A stretch of DNA of 64,000 nt from Marivirga sericea (GTDB lineage: Bacteria > Bacteroidota > Bacteroidia > Cytophagales > Cyclobacteriaceae), in the NCBI RefSeq assembly GCF_900177665.1, contig NZ_FXAW01000001.1:186001-250000 (forward strand). The letters run 5' to 3'. This document shows positions 44,862-53,825 of the stretch, piece by piece (positions within the stretch are counted from its first letter, which is position 1; each line of letters starts with the position of its first letter). A model generated the notes under the pieces. It worked only from the letters and a program-made list of their open reading frames with translations. It did no database searches and was not told the origin of the DNA. Made by a program: the position numbers and the translations under genes.

Positions 44862-46550
44862 ATGAGTAAAGAAAAGAATCAGTTTGATGCCATCGTAGTA
44901 GGATCAGGAATTTCGGGAGGATGGGCAGCAAAAGAATTGAGCGAAAAAGGGTTGAAAACCTTAGTGCTGGAGAGAGGAAGAAACGTGGAGCATATTAAAG
45001 ACTATCCTACCATGAATAAAGCTCCCTGGGAATTTGATCATAGAGGGAAAGAGTCTCAAAAAGTACAAGAAGAATATTACGTACAAAGCAAGACTTATGC
45101 TTTCGATGAAGGGTCAAAGCACTTTTGGGTCAATGACAAAGAGAATCCCTATACCCATCCGGACGATAAAGAGTTTCGTTGGATAAGAGGCAACCACGTA
45201 GGAGGGAGATCCTTAACATGGGGCCGTCAAAGTTACAGATTAGCCCCTATGGATTTTGAAGCCAATGCTAAAGATGGAATTGCAGTGGATTGGCCCATTC
45301 GCTATGAAGACTTAGCCCCTTGGTATGATAAAGTTGAGGAATTTGTTGGGATTTCTGGTCGAAATGAAGGCTATGCACAATTGCCTGATGGTAAGTTTCA
45401 GCCACCAATGGACATGTTTTGTGTGGAAGAGAAAGTAAAAGGAGCTATAGAGAAAAACTGGGACGACCGATTTATGACGATCGGGAGAACTGCTAATCTG
45501 ACGCAAAACAAACATAATCGCACGAAGTGTCAATACAGAAATTTATGCAGTAGAGGTTGTCCTTTTGGAGGATATTTTAGTAGTCAGTCCTCTACTTTAC
45601 CCGCTGCGTCTGCCACTGGCAATATGACGCTAAGGCCTAACGCTATTGTAGAGTCAGTAATTTTAGATGAAAACACCAATAAAGCCAAAGGAGTTAGAGT
45701 AATTGATGCAGAAACAAACGAATACCATGAGTATTATGCAAAGGTAATTTTTCTATGCGCCTCTACTCTAGGTTCTACATGGATTATGCTGAACTCAAAA
45801 AGTGATCGTTTTCCTGATGGATTGGGAAATACCAGCGGTACTTTGGGTAGAAATTTAATGGATCATCATTTTGAAGTTTATGTAAAGGCTGAATTTGATG
45901 ATTTTAAAGACCAGTACCATACGGGCTACAGACCCAACGGAATTTATGTCCCCCGTTTTCAGAATATAAAATCTCAACATCCTGATTTCATAAGAGGTTA
46001 TGGATTTCAAGGAGGAGGAAATAGAGTAGGATGGGGCTATGGCAATAGATTGGCCGGATTTGGTGCAGATTTTAAGGATGCGCTGATGAAGCCAGGTCCA
46101 TGGGAAATGTCTTTTATGCCATTTGGAGAGACTTTACCTTATGAAGATAATCAAGTGACTCTGAATGAAAACGTCCGAGATAAATGGGGACTTCCGACTT
46201 TACATATCGATTGTGAGTTTAAAGAAAATGAGCACAATATGCGAAAAGATATGGTGAAGACGGGTAAAGAAATGTTAGAAGTAGCCGGAGGAAAAAATAT
46301 TGAAGCAGTGAATTTACCTGCAGTTCCCGGTTTCGGAATTCACGAAATGGGTACCGCCCGTATGGGTCGAGATCCTAAAACTTCTATGTTGAACAAACAT
46401 AACCAATTGCACGAAGTGCCCAATGTATTTGTAACCGATGGTTCAGCAATGACCTCTTCTGCATGTCAAAATCCAAGTTTAACTTATATGGCTTTAACGG
46501 CACGAGCCGTAGATTTTGCGGTTTCTGAATTGAAGAAGATGAATTTGTAG
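44862..46550 (+). CDS. GMC family oxidoreductase
   Basis: 562 aa from the ATG at 44862. The FAD-binding start is FDAIVVGSGISGGWAAKELSEKGLKTLVLERG. The middle has GGRSLTWGRQSYRL and CQYRNLCSRGCPFGGYFS, a cysteine cluster found in gluconate-dehydrogenase-like GMC enzymes. The C-terminus carries IHEMGTARMG and SACQNPSLTYMALTARA (catalytic His/Asn region). It oxidises a sugar or alcohol, passing electrons toward a cytochrome. It works with the subunit-3 protein 2 nt upstream, which carries the Tat signal for the pair. Confidence 0.92.
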   Translation: MSKEKNQFDAIVVGSGISGGWAAKELSEKGLKTLVLERGRNVEHIKDYPTMNKAPWEFDHRGKESQKVQEEYYVQSKTYAFDEGSKHFWVNDKENPYTHPDDKEFRWIRGNHVGGRSLTWGRQSYRLAPMDFEANAKDGIAVDWPIRYEDLAPWYDKVEEFVGISGRNEGYAQLPDGKFQPPMDMFCVEEKVKGAIEKNWDDRFMTIGRTANLTQNKHNRTKCQYRNLCSRGCPFGGYFSSQSSTLPAASATGNMTLRPNAIVESVILDENTNKAKGVRVIDAETNEYHEYYAKVIFLCASTLGSTWIMLNSKSDRFPDGLGNTSGTLGRNLMDHHFEVYVKAEFDDFKDQYHTGYRPNGIYVPRFQNIKSQHPDFIRGYGFQGGGNRVGWGYGNRLAGFGADFKDALMKPGPWEMSFMPFGETLPYEDNQVTLNENVRDKWGLPTLHIDCEFKENEHNMRKDMVKTGKEMLEVAGGKNIEAVNLPAVPGFGIHEMGTARMGRDPKTSMLNKHNQLHEVPNVFVTDGSAMTSSACQNPSLTYMALTARAVDFAVSELKKMNL

Positions 46551-46556
46551 TTTCCT

Positions 46557-46946
46557 ATGGAAATATCGTTGACCACACCGGCTTTACTTTTCCCAGCAAT
46601 CTCTTTATTGCTTTTGGCTTATACCAATAGATTTTTGGCTCTAGCTAACTTGATCCGCAATTTGCATGGCAGGTATATGAATGAGCAAGATGTAAAAATA
46701 AAAGCTCAAATTGCCAACTTAAAGAAACGTGTTATTTTGATTCGTAACATGCAGCTTTTGGGAATATCATCTTTGTTCTTTTGTGTAGTAAGTATGTTTA
46801 CTATTTATCAAGAATATCAGATGGCGGGGAGTATTATTTTTGGCTTCTCTTTAGTGTTATTGATGATTTCCCTATTGCTTTCTATAGTAGAAATTCAAAT
46901 CAGTGTAAAAGCGTTGAATATTCAGATGGGTGATATTGAGAATTAG
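46557..46946 (+). CDS. DUF2721 membrane protein
   Basis: A 129-aa protein starting MEISLTTPALLFPAISLLLLAYTNRFLALANLIRNLH, the DUF2721 signature, with three hydrophobic segments (about residues 5-30, 62-82, 88-115). The function is unknown. It begins 6 nt after the GMC gene stop, so it is probably co-transcribed with the oxidoreductase pair. Confidence 0.85.
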   Translation: MEISLTTPALLFPAISLLLLAYTNRFLALANLIRNLHGRYMNEQDVKIKAQIANLKKRVILIRNMQLLGISSLFFCVVSMFTIYQEYQMAGSIIFGFSLVLLMISLLLSIVEIQISVKALNIQMGDIEN

Positions 46947-47080
46947 ATTTAAAGGTCATTGTAACTTTCTGTGTATTAATCACAAACCAGGTGCAGCGCC
47001 AAGATTAAATATTTGGCATAGCTGCCCAATTTTTTATTATAATTTCTAATCAATTTCCCGATTTATGAGTTAACCATAGT

Positions 47081-48154
47081 GTGCAAACTCAAACAATTAA
47101 ATACCCTAATAAAGCCCTAGATTTAGCCCGGAAAACAGGTGATGAACTGGCTGATAAAACGGTTAAAGACTTATTTGAAAATGGCTTTAATCCTTTATCA
47201 AATGATGCTTACAATGATTTGATCTTTAATCATCAGCCGATTCCAAATGAGTTTCCAGACAGTTTAAAGCGCTATTTTGATTTTATAAAATCTAATGAAA
47301 TAGATGATAATGTAGACGAAAAGGGTGCTGATTTTTATGTAAAACATGCTTCCGCAATTATGTTATGTTTAGGCATGCTGTCTTTACCCTATTGTTATGC
47401 AGCTGCGGAAGGTTCAAAAGTCTTAAGTTTTTCTAAAAGAATATATGAACAGCCTGAAAAGCGCTTAACTGAAACTGCCGAATTTGTCTTTGATGTGTGT
47501 AGTCCTGAAGCTTTCACAGCCGGTGGAAAAGGCTTTATAAGCATTGGTAAAGTCCGCCTTATGCATGCAGCGATACGATATCATCTGCTAAAAAGTGATA
47601 AATGGACCAAGGAATTAGGAATTCCTGTTAATCAAGAAGACATGGCTGGGACTAATCTCTCCTTTTCACTTATCGCTATACGGGGCTTAAGAAAATTGGG
47701 TTATACTATTTCTGCAGAGGAATCTCTCAATTATATAAACTATTGGAATAAAATAGGAGCAATGCTCGGAGTAGCTCCAGAATGGCTACCTACTAGTAAT
47801 GATGAGGCCTTTATATTGGATAAAAAGATTAAAAGCCGAAATTTTAGATATTCTAAAGAGGGTGAGTTACTCGGGGTAAACCTACAAAACTATATTAAGA
47901 GTCAGCCTTTACCGTTTTCATTTCCGATCGAAAGCATGATGGCTTATCTGTTAGGAGCAGACATTTGCGAAATGATTGGTCTGCCTTATGATCAATTAGA
48001 AGTAGATATAATTAGCAACATTAAAAATCTGAATTCGATTCGGAATGTATTTCCAACGAATCATCAGAAAGAATTTAAGAAGTTGAAGAAACAGTTTGGC
48101 GAACGAAATTCGGGAACTATGCCTTTTCAATTTCTAATGAGACTTGATAGTTAG
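47081..48154 (+). CDS. DUF2236 / MpaB-like oxygenase-family protein
   Basis: A 357-aa protein starting with GTG. The central region (about residues 85-240) matches the ER-bound oxygenase MpaB / latex-clearing-protein-like family: VKHASAIMLCLGMLSLPYCYAAAEGSKVL, then KVRLMHAAIRYHL, where RLxHAAIR is the conserved heme or metal-associated segment, and QEDMAGTNLSFSLIAIRGLRKLG. Family members oxidise hydrophobic substrates such as polyisoprene or isoprenoid chains. The substrate here is not known. Confidence 0.8.
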   Translation: MQTQTIKYPNKALDLARKTGDELADKTVKDLFENGFNPLSNDAYNDLIFNHQPIPNEFPDSLKRYFDFIKSNEIDDNVDEKGADFYVKHASAIMLCLGMLSLPYCYAAAEGSKVLSFSKRIYEQPEKRLTETAEFVFDVCSPEAFTAGGKGFISIGKVRLMHAAIRYHLLKSDKWTKELGIPVNQEDMAGTNLSFSLIAIRGLRKLGYTISAEESLNYINYWNKIGAMLGVAPEWLPTSNDEAFILDKKIKSRNFRYSKEGELLGVNLQNYIKSQPLPFSFPIESMMAYLLGADICEMIGLPYDQLEVDIISNIKNLNSIRNVFPTNHQKEFKKLKKQFGERNSGTMPFQFLMRLDS

Positions 48155-48334
48155 GAAGTACAACATTCTTCGATTGAAATAAATAACCGGCTCTATTTTA
48201 TTGAAACTTGAGAATACCTTCAAAGAGTAACTGTTTTCAGAATAGTATGGCCGCAGGTAGCTGTTTTAGATGAGAACAAACTGATTTAATAGATAACAAT
48301 CATATAGTTTGCTGGGATAAATCTTCTGTAAAAG

Positions 48335-48364
48335 TTGTTCGGTAGCGATAAATATTTACTTTTG
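48335..48364 (+). promoter_or_regulatory. Strong Bacteroidota promoter
   Basis: TTG (48335-48337), 19-nt spacer, TACTTTTG (48357-48364): full match at both boxes and ideal spacing. The following start codon is at 48388. Confidence 0.7.
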
Positions 48365-48387
48365 TATTTACACAAAAAAACAAAAAT

Positions 48388-49092
48388 ATGATTAAAAAAT
48401 TAACATTATCATTTTTGGCCTTAACGCTAGTCTTTCAAGTATGTGGACAGGAATTATTAAGTCCATCATTTACTTATTCTCACAAGAAAACATCTTATGT
48501 TACTTTAAAGGATGGTTCAGAAATTACAGGAACTCTTAAAGACTTAGACCGGAAAAAAGGCTTAATCAAACAAGTAAAGATTGAAAAAGAGGATGGAGAT
48601 AAAGTGAAGCTGAAGCCAGAGGATATCAAGAGTATGTATTTACCGCAAAGTGGTCTTGATAAAGTTAGCCAAGCGATGGATGCAGCTACTGATGCACAAA
48701 AATGGAATAACGAACAGATGAATCAAGATTTGCTTGATGATGGCTATGTCTACTTTGAAAATGCAGATGTGTATTATAAAAAGAAAAAGAAGATGGAATT
48801 GCTCATGCAATTGCTTAATCCTCATTTCAGCAAAGAAATAAAAGTTTACCACGATCCAATGGCAAAACAGTCTATGGGTGTCGGAATCGGTGGTGTCACA
48901 TTAGCGGGAGGTTTGGAAAAATCTTACTTTATAATGACAGAAGGCGATGAGGCTGCTTACAAACTAAAAAAGAAAGATTACGATGATGAGTATGAAGTGA
49001 TGTGGAAAGGTTGTGATGACCTATTGAATTCAGAAGAACGTGCATGGAGAGATTTAGGTAAGCATGTTGTTGAGTTTTCCGAATGTCAATAA
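48388..49092 (+). CDS. Secreted protein, uncharacterised
   Basis: A 234-aa protein with a signal peptide (MIKKLTLSFLALTLVFQVCGQ). The mature part begins with a small beta region (TYSHKKTSYVTLKDGSEITGTLKDLDRKKGLIKQVKI) and becomes Lys/Asp-rich. The segment SMGVGIGGVTLAGGLEKSYFIMTEGDEAAYKLKK follows, and it ends with DDLLNSEERAWRDLGKHVVEFSECQ. I do not recognise the family. A strong promoter upstream and a perfect terminator downstream make it a single-gene transcript that is likely well expressed. Confidence 0.75.
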   Translation: MIKKLTLSFLALTLVFQVCGQELLSPSFTYSHKKTSYVTLKDGSEITGTLKDLDRKKGLIKQVKIEKEDGDKVKLKPEDIKSMYLPQSGLDKVSQAMDAATDAQKWNNEQMNQDLLDDGYVYFENADVYYKKKKKMELLMQLLNPHFSKEIKVYHDPMAKQSMGVGIGGVTLAGGLEKSYFIMTEGDEAAYKLKKKDYDDEYEVMWKGCDDLLNSEERAWRDLGKHVVEFSECQ

Positions 49093-49112
49093 TTTAGATT
49101 AATAATTTAGAA

Positions 49113-49144
49113 CAAAAAAAGGCCTTAAAAAGGCCTTTTTTTGT
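49113..49144 (+). terminator. Intrinsic terminator with A/T tracts on both sides
   Basis: AAAAAAAGGCCTT / AAGGCCTTTTTTT, perfect stem with a 2-3 nt loop and a T-run. It can work in both directions; the gene it ends stops 20 nt upstream. Confidence 0.9.
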
Positions 49145-49280
49145 TACTAATGAAAAAATTTTGGAATCTAGAGAGTCCGCTGTTCTGCTACTTTGCTTTT
49201 ATCTTTTCCTGTTTCGTTTAGGGAAGAGATGATCTCGCAATATTAGTATATATTACATCGTTGGTACAAAAATATAACAA

Positions 49281-49613
49281 ATGAGAAAGACATCCATCAT
49301 CTTACTTTTCATAGCTGTATTAATTGGGTCTTGTAAAAAAGAACAACTTGAGCCAAGCTGTCTTAATGAGTTTATTAGTGAATTGAAAGACAGCCCCTGT
49401 GAGGACGGAGTTCAAATAAGTCTTTTTAAGTTTCAAAGTACAAATGTCTATTTACTGGAACAAGGTAACTGTATCGCAGATGGAACCACAGAAGTAATTG
49501 ATGCTGCATGTCAGTCACTTGGTTTTTTAGGCGGTTTAGCTGGATCTGATGAAATCAATGGCGTTAACTTCTCTGAAAATTCGACTTTCATAGAAGTGGT
49601 GTGGAGAAAATAA
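49281..49613 (+). CDS. Small lipoprotein, uncharacterised
   Basis: A 110-aa lipoprotein: signal MRKTSIILLFIAVLIGSCKK with lipid Cys at residue 18. The mature part has three further Cys pairs (PSCLNEF, SPCEDG, GNCIADG, AACQSL) which could form disulfides, and a compact beta pattern (VQISLFKFQSTNVYLLEQG). It resembles short DUF6970-like Bacteroidota lipoproteins, but I am not sure. Function unknown. Confidence 0.7.
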   Translation: MRKTSIILLFIAVLIGSCKKEQLEPSCLNEFISELKDSPCEDGVQISLFKFQSTNVYLLEQGNCIADGTTEVIDAACQSLGFLGGLAGSDEINGVNFSENSTFIEVVWRK

Positions 49614-49746
49614 TAGCTAGCTTCCAGACGGATTTATTTTAGTATAAGATCAAGTGAATACTCATTCGAAAGTGATCATTTTCTACTGCACACTCTCTAC
49701 TTTTCCTTTTCTCTATAGATTTAGTAGATTTATAGTATTTCCATCC

Positions 49747-49754
49747 TATATTTG
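49747..49754 (+). promoter_or_regulatory. -7 box before the SLC13 permease
   Basis: TATATTTG, full match to TAnnTTTG, ending 18 nt before the start codon. The -33 region is weak. Confidence 0.45.
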
Positions 49755-49772
49755 TGCACACAAACCTGATTT

Positions 49773-51578
49773 ATGGATTTTCAAACTATTGCTACTTTAG
49801 CAGTTATCTTATTGGCAATCATACTTTTTATCACCGAAAAGCTTTCGGTTGATTTAATCGGATTGGTGATTATCTGTGCTTTGGTGATAACAGGTGTGAT
49901 TAGCCCGGTGGAAGGGATTAAGGGGTTTAGTAATACTGCGACTATAACAGTTGCCTTCATGTTTGTCATGAGTGCAGCTCTTTTGAAAACAGGGGCCTTG
50001 CAGTTCGTTGCTTATAAACTGTCCGATATATTTAAGCGCAATTTTCGATTAGGATTAGTACTGATGATGCTGTTGATTGCTTTAATATCGGCATTTATTA
50101 ATAATACTCCGGTAGTGGCAGTTTTTATTCCTGTTGTGATTCAAATAGCAAAAAGTACTGGTAAAAGCCCCTCCCAGCTCTTGATTCCGCTTTCCTTTGC
50201 TTCTATCTTTGGAGGGACTTGCACTTATATTGGTACTTCTACTAACGTATTGGTAAGCGGTATCGCGCAAGATTTTGGTTTTGAAGGATTCAGCATGTTT
50301 CAATTATTACCCTTCGGATTAGTGTTTGTTGTAGTTGGCACGCTTTATATGATGTTGATAGGTTCTCGCATTTTGCCTAAAAATAGAAAGAACGATGAAG
50401 ATCTGGAAGAGAAATTTGGTATGCGAGAGTATCTAACAGAAATCGAATTACAGGATAACACAGATTCAATCGGTAAAACCATCATGGAAAGTCCATTGGT
50501 GAAGGATTTGAAAATCGATGTACTTGAAATTAAGCGCGAAGGGACTCGTTATAATCTTCCTCAAGGTGATTTTATTTTGCATTCTGGCGATATATTAAAA
50601 GTCAGATGTAATTTGTCCAACGTTAAAGAATTGAAAAGTAGGGCCAAGATACTGGATGGATCTTCATTGAAGATGGCAGGTGATAATTTAAAAGGTACTG
50701 GCACTTCTTTGGTGGAAATGGTCATTAGTGCTAATTCAGAATTTGATGGCAAGAATTTACAAGAAGTTGATTTCAGGAGACGATACAGAGCATCTCCTTT
50801 AGCTATTCGTCATCGAGAAGAAGTGCTCCATGAAGATTTATATGCCATTAAGCTCAAAGCAGGAGATGTACTATTGGCGGAGGTGAAATCCCACTACGTC
50901 AAAGAATTGCGCAAGAAGGAAATGAGCCAGAATGCGCCATTTGCATTATTATCCTCTGATAATGTGATTGATTTTAATAAGAAACAGTTCCTCATTGTTA
51001 CAGCAGTTTTGGCAACCGTTATTGGATTGGCAACATTTGAAGTGCTAGATATTGTTATTTCAGTTATGGCTGGTGTAGTGGCTTTAGTTTTGCTCAACAT
51101 TCTAAATATGCGGGAAGTATATAAAGCCATTAATTGGAAAATTGTATTTCTGCTTGCTGGAGTACTTAGTTTTGGAGTGGCTTTAAGTAATACCGGATTA
51201 GATCAAAAAATTGCAGGAGGTCTGTTGAATCAATTGGGTGCATTTGGGCCAGTAATCGTGTTGAGTGGTCTATACCTGGTGACCTCTTTTTTAACTGAAT
51301 TGATGTCGAATAACGCTACTGCCGCTTTGATGGCACCTATTGCTATTGCCATCAGTACTCAGTTAGGCTTGGTTCCTACACCTTTTTTAATGGCCGTTAC
51401 TTTTGCTGCTTCAGCAAGTTTTATGACTCCCATAGGCTATCAGACTAATACCATGGTCTATACAGCGGGTAGCTACAAATTCACTGATTTCACGAAAGTT
51501 GGGGTGATGTTGAATCTATTGTTCTGGATACTGGCCACAATCCTCTTGCCCATGATCTTTCCTTTTCAGTCTATGTAA
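49773..51578 (+). CDS. SLC13-family permease with two TrkA-C domains
   Basis: A 601-aa transporter. The N-terminal half (about residues 1-205) and the C-terminal half (about residues 395-600) each hold several membrane helices with the family motifs SAFINNTPVVAVFIP (first half) and LTELMSNNATAALMAPIAIAI (second half), the paired SNT-like signatures. Between them lie two cytoplasmic RCK_C/TrkA-C domains (about residues 215-380). This architecture is found in sodium- or proton-coupled sulfate, phosphate or dicarboxylate transporters. The ion is not readable. It is convergent with the next gene, with 7 nt between the stops. Confidence 0.92.
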   Translation: MDFQTIATLAVILLAIILFITEKLSVDLIGLVIICALVITGVISPVEGIKGFSNTATITVAFMFVMSAALLKTGALQFVAYKLSDIFKRNFRLGLVLMMLLIALISAFINNTPVVAVFIPVVIQIAKSTGKSPSQLLIPLSFASIFGGTCTYIGTSTNVLVSGIAQDFGFEGFSMFQLLPFGLVFVVVGTLYMMLIGSRILPKNRKNDEDLEEKFGMREYLTEIELQDNTDSIGKTIMESPLVKDLKIDVLEIKREGTRYNLPQGDFILHSGDILKVRCNLSNVKELKSRAKILDGSSLKMAGDNLKGTGTSLVEMVISANSEFDGKNLQEVDFRRRYRASPLAIRHREEVLHEDLYAIKLKAGDVLLAEVKSHYVKELRKKEMSQNAPFALLSSDNVIDFNKKQFLIVTAVLATVIGLATFEVLDIVISVMAGVVALVLLNILNMREVYKAINWKIVFLLAGVLSFGVALSNTGLDQKIAGGLLNQLGAFGPVIVLSGLYLVTSFLTELMSNNATAALMAPIAIAISTQLGLVPTPFLMAVTFAASASFMTPIGYQTNTMVYTAGSYKFTDFTKVGVMLNLLFWILATILLPMIFPFQSM

Positions 51579-51585
51579 AGAAGCG

Positions 51586-51903
51586 CTATAAAGTTCCCTG
51601 TAAAAAACAATCTAATGCATCTGTAAACATGTGAAATAGCAATCCTATCGCAACTAATCGGCTTCTTTTTGGAAATAATAAAAAGAAATAGATCAAAATA
51701 GCATAATAAGAGTGCAGAGGATGAAAGCCAATACTGCATCTATTGGGATCGAAAATAGGATTCGCCAGCAGATGGTCTATATCCACTAGCATAGTAGCTA
51801 TCAAGACCCAATAGGCTTTTTTCCAGTTGTTTCGATTATACAAATAGGCAATTCCTGCTGGGGCTATAAAATGAAAGCTGTAATGTATAATAGTCGCTAT
51901 CAT
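51586..51903 (-). CDS. DUF6122 membrane protein
   Basis: A 105-aa protein with HYSFHFIAPAGIAYLYNRNNWKKAYWVLIATMLVDIDHLLANPIF, then HPLHSYYAILIYFF and LLFHMFTDALDCFL. The arrangement of His and Asp residues in short membrane segments is that of DUF6122, which resembles YdjM-like metal-dependent membrane hydrolases. Function unknown. Its start overlaps the kinase stop by 1 nt, so it is the last gene of a minus-strand transcript. Confidence 0.8.
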   Translation of the reverse strand: MIATIIHYSFHFIAPAGIAYLYNRNNWKKAYWVLIATMLVDIDHLLANPIFDPNRCSIGFHPLHSYYAILIYFFLLFPKRSRLVAIGLLFHMFTDALDCFLQGTL

Positions 51904-53771
51904 TAATGGTCCTCTTTTGCTTTCGGGAATGTTAAAACGAACAGAGTTCCTTTGTTTTCTTCACTTTCTATTGTTATACTGGAGTTATTGAAGGTTAAAA
52001 ACTGTTTGACTAATAGCATTCCCAGACCTGTGCCAGTTTCCATTCCCGTGCCTTTTCTAGAAAAGGAGCGTTCATTTAATTCCCCTTTCAAATTCTGCAA
52101 TGTTGCTTCATCCATCCCAATACCGCTATCCTTAATATGTAATAATATAAACTTCTCATTTTGCGAGTAGCTTATTTCAATTGAGTCTCCATCAGAAGTG
52201 TATTTTATAGAGTTGCCCAATAAATTGGTGATAATGATATTAAGTTGTCCGGGATCAATATTAATTAAGCTCTCTAAAGGATTATGCTGTAATGTAACCC
52301 CTTTTTCTTGAGCGATATAGGTGAGGGAATTTAAATTCTGTGTAACTATATGATCTAATTGGACTGTTTTTGGACTTGTTTTGAAGCCATCCATTTGCGT
52401 ATTAGCCCAATTTAATAAGCTATTTACTTGTTCGTTAACCTTACCAACTTCGTGCTGTAGCCTGTCCATATATTTCTTAATATCATCTTCAGAGATATTA
52501 TTGCGAACGTCCAGTAACTGTTTTAAAGAATTAATTGGAGACCGTAAATCATGCGACAAAATGGAGAAAAGTCGATTTTTCGTATTATTGATCTGCAATA
52601 GATCCTTATTCTGCTTTTCTATCAATATCTTTTTCTCTGCCAACTGTTTGTTAATGCTACCTAAATTCTGGTTGTACTTATCCTTCTGCTTGATATGTCT
52701 ACGATATAAAAGAGCTAGAAAGACGAGAGATATTACAATTGTTGAAAGTAGTGCGATGATCAACTGATTGCGATCTCTCACAGAAGAAAGTAGGTCCTTT
52801 TGAACAATGAGTTGCTCATTTTCAGCCTTTGTTACTTGTAACTCTGCCCAATTGATTTCACGATTCATTTCTTCATTTAGTAAGCTATCACTGTACGCCT
52901 TATGTAATTTATGGTACTTTAGGGCATAATCTAGTGCATTCAACTGCTCGTAGGCGTCACTTAATTTAAGAGCTACTTCCGCGACATCCCACTTAGCTCC
53001 AATTTTCTTTGCCAGTTCAAATGATTGCAGTCCATATTGAACGGCTTTTTTGTAGTTGCTTTTCTTGATGTGAAGTTCCGTTAACCCACTCAGATTATAG
53101 CTTTTTTCCCAATTGTTTGGCTTTTGATTTTTCACTCCTGTTAGATAGTATTCCGCAGAATCTAGTTGATCTTTTTCAAGGAAAAGTACTCCGAGACGAT
53201 TCATATTCATTAAAGTGTAGGTCTTCCAATCGTATTGTATTGAGCTTTTCAATGAGGCTTGATAGGAATGATAAGCTTGATCTAATTTTCCTAATTCTTG
53301 ATAGCAAATCCCGATGTTAAGCAAGTTCACGGTTACGTTTTTTTGGTTATTGATCGACCTATTGACTTCAAGAGATTTAATAAACTCAATTAGTGCTTCT
53401 TCATATAATTCTCGACCCAGGTAAATTAGTCCTCTTCCATTTAAAGCTCTAGCAATGCCTAAATCACTGCCAATTTCCTTCGAAATATCATGGAGCTCTT
53501 TATAAGAATTGCGTGATGCTAAATAATTGCTTTGTATATATTGAATAGCTGATTTAGTAAAAAGTAATTCAGTATAGTATCTAGTTTTTAAATCAGTAGT
53601 ATTTTTGATCTCTGCTTCAACAAAAGCCAAGGCCGAATCAGGATAGTTATATCGTAGTTTATTGAGTGCCTGCACAGTGCTATCTTGATAATTTGTTAAT
53701 TGTCTCGCGTCACTGTCAAAATTCAGATGCAAGCAACTTATTAAGAGAATTGAGCAGGCTAATTTCATCAA
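51903..53771 (-). CDS. TPR-containing sensor histidine kinase
   Basis: A 622-aa kinase. A signal peptide (1-22) is followed by about six TPR-like repeats in the periplasm (about residues 30-300), a short coiled coil, one membrane helix (about residues 335-357) and a second coiled coil. The HisKA domain has the phospho-acceptor His407 in LFSILSHDLRSPINSL. The HATPase domain shows N-box IITNLLGNSIKYT, G1 DSGIGMD and G2 GTGLGMLLVKQF. No response regulator lies beside it, so the partner is elsewhere. The helicase gene is 54 nt upstream on the same strand. Confidence 0.93.
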   Translation of the reverse strand: MMKLACSILLISCLHLNFDSDARQLTNYQDSTVQALNKLRYNYPDSALAFVEAEIKNTTDLKTRYYTELLFTKSAIQYIQSNYLASRNSYKELHDISKEIGSDLGIARALNGRGLIYLGRELYEEALIEFIKSLEVNRSINNQKNVTVNLLNIGICYQELGKLDQAYHSYQASLKSSIQYDWKTYTLMNMNRLGVLFLEKDQLDSAEYYLTGVKNQKPNNWEKSYNLSGLTELHIKKSNYKKAVQYGLQSFELAKKIGAKWDVAEVALKLSDAYEQLNALDYALKYHKLHKAYSDSLLNEEMNREINWAELQVTKAENEQLIVQKDLLSSVRDRNQLIIALLSTIVISLVFLALLYRRHIKQKDKYNQNLGSINKQLAEKKILIEKQNKDLLQINNTKNRLFSILSHDLRSPINSLKQLLDVRNNISEDDIKKYMDRLQHEVGKVNEQVNSLLNWANTQMDGFKTSPKTVQLDHIVTQNLNSLTYIAQEKGVTLQHNPLESLINIDPGQLNIIITNLLGNSIKYTSDGDSIEISYSQNEKFILLHIKDSGIGMDEATLQNLKGELNERSFSRKGTGMETGTGLGMLLVKQFLTFNNSSITIESEENKGTLFVLTFPKAKEDH

Positions 53772-53825
53772 TAGCTTTACATTTTTAAGTTTAAAATACC
53801 AATTTAAGCCATAATTCTTTACAAG

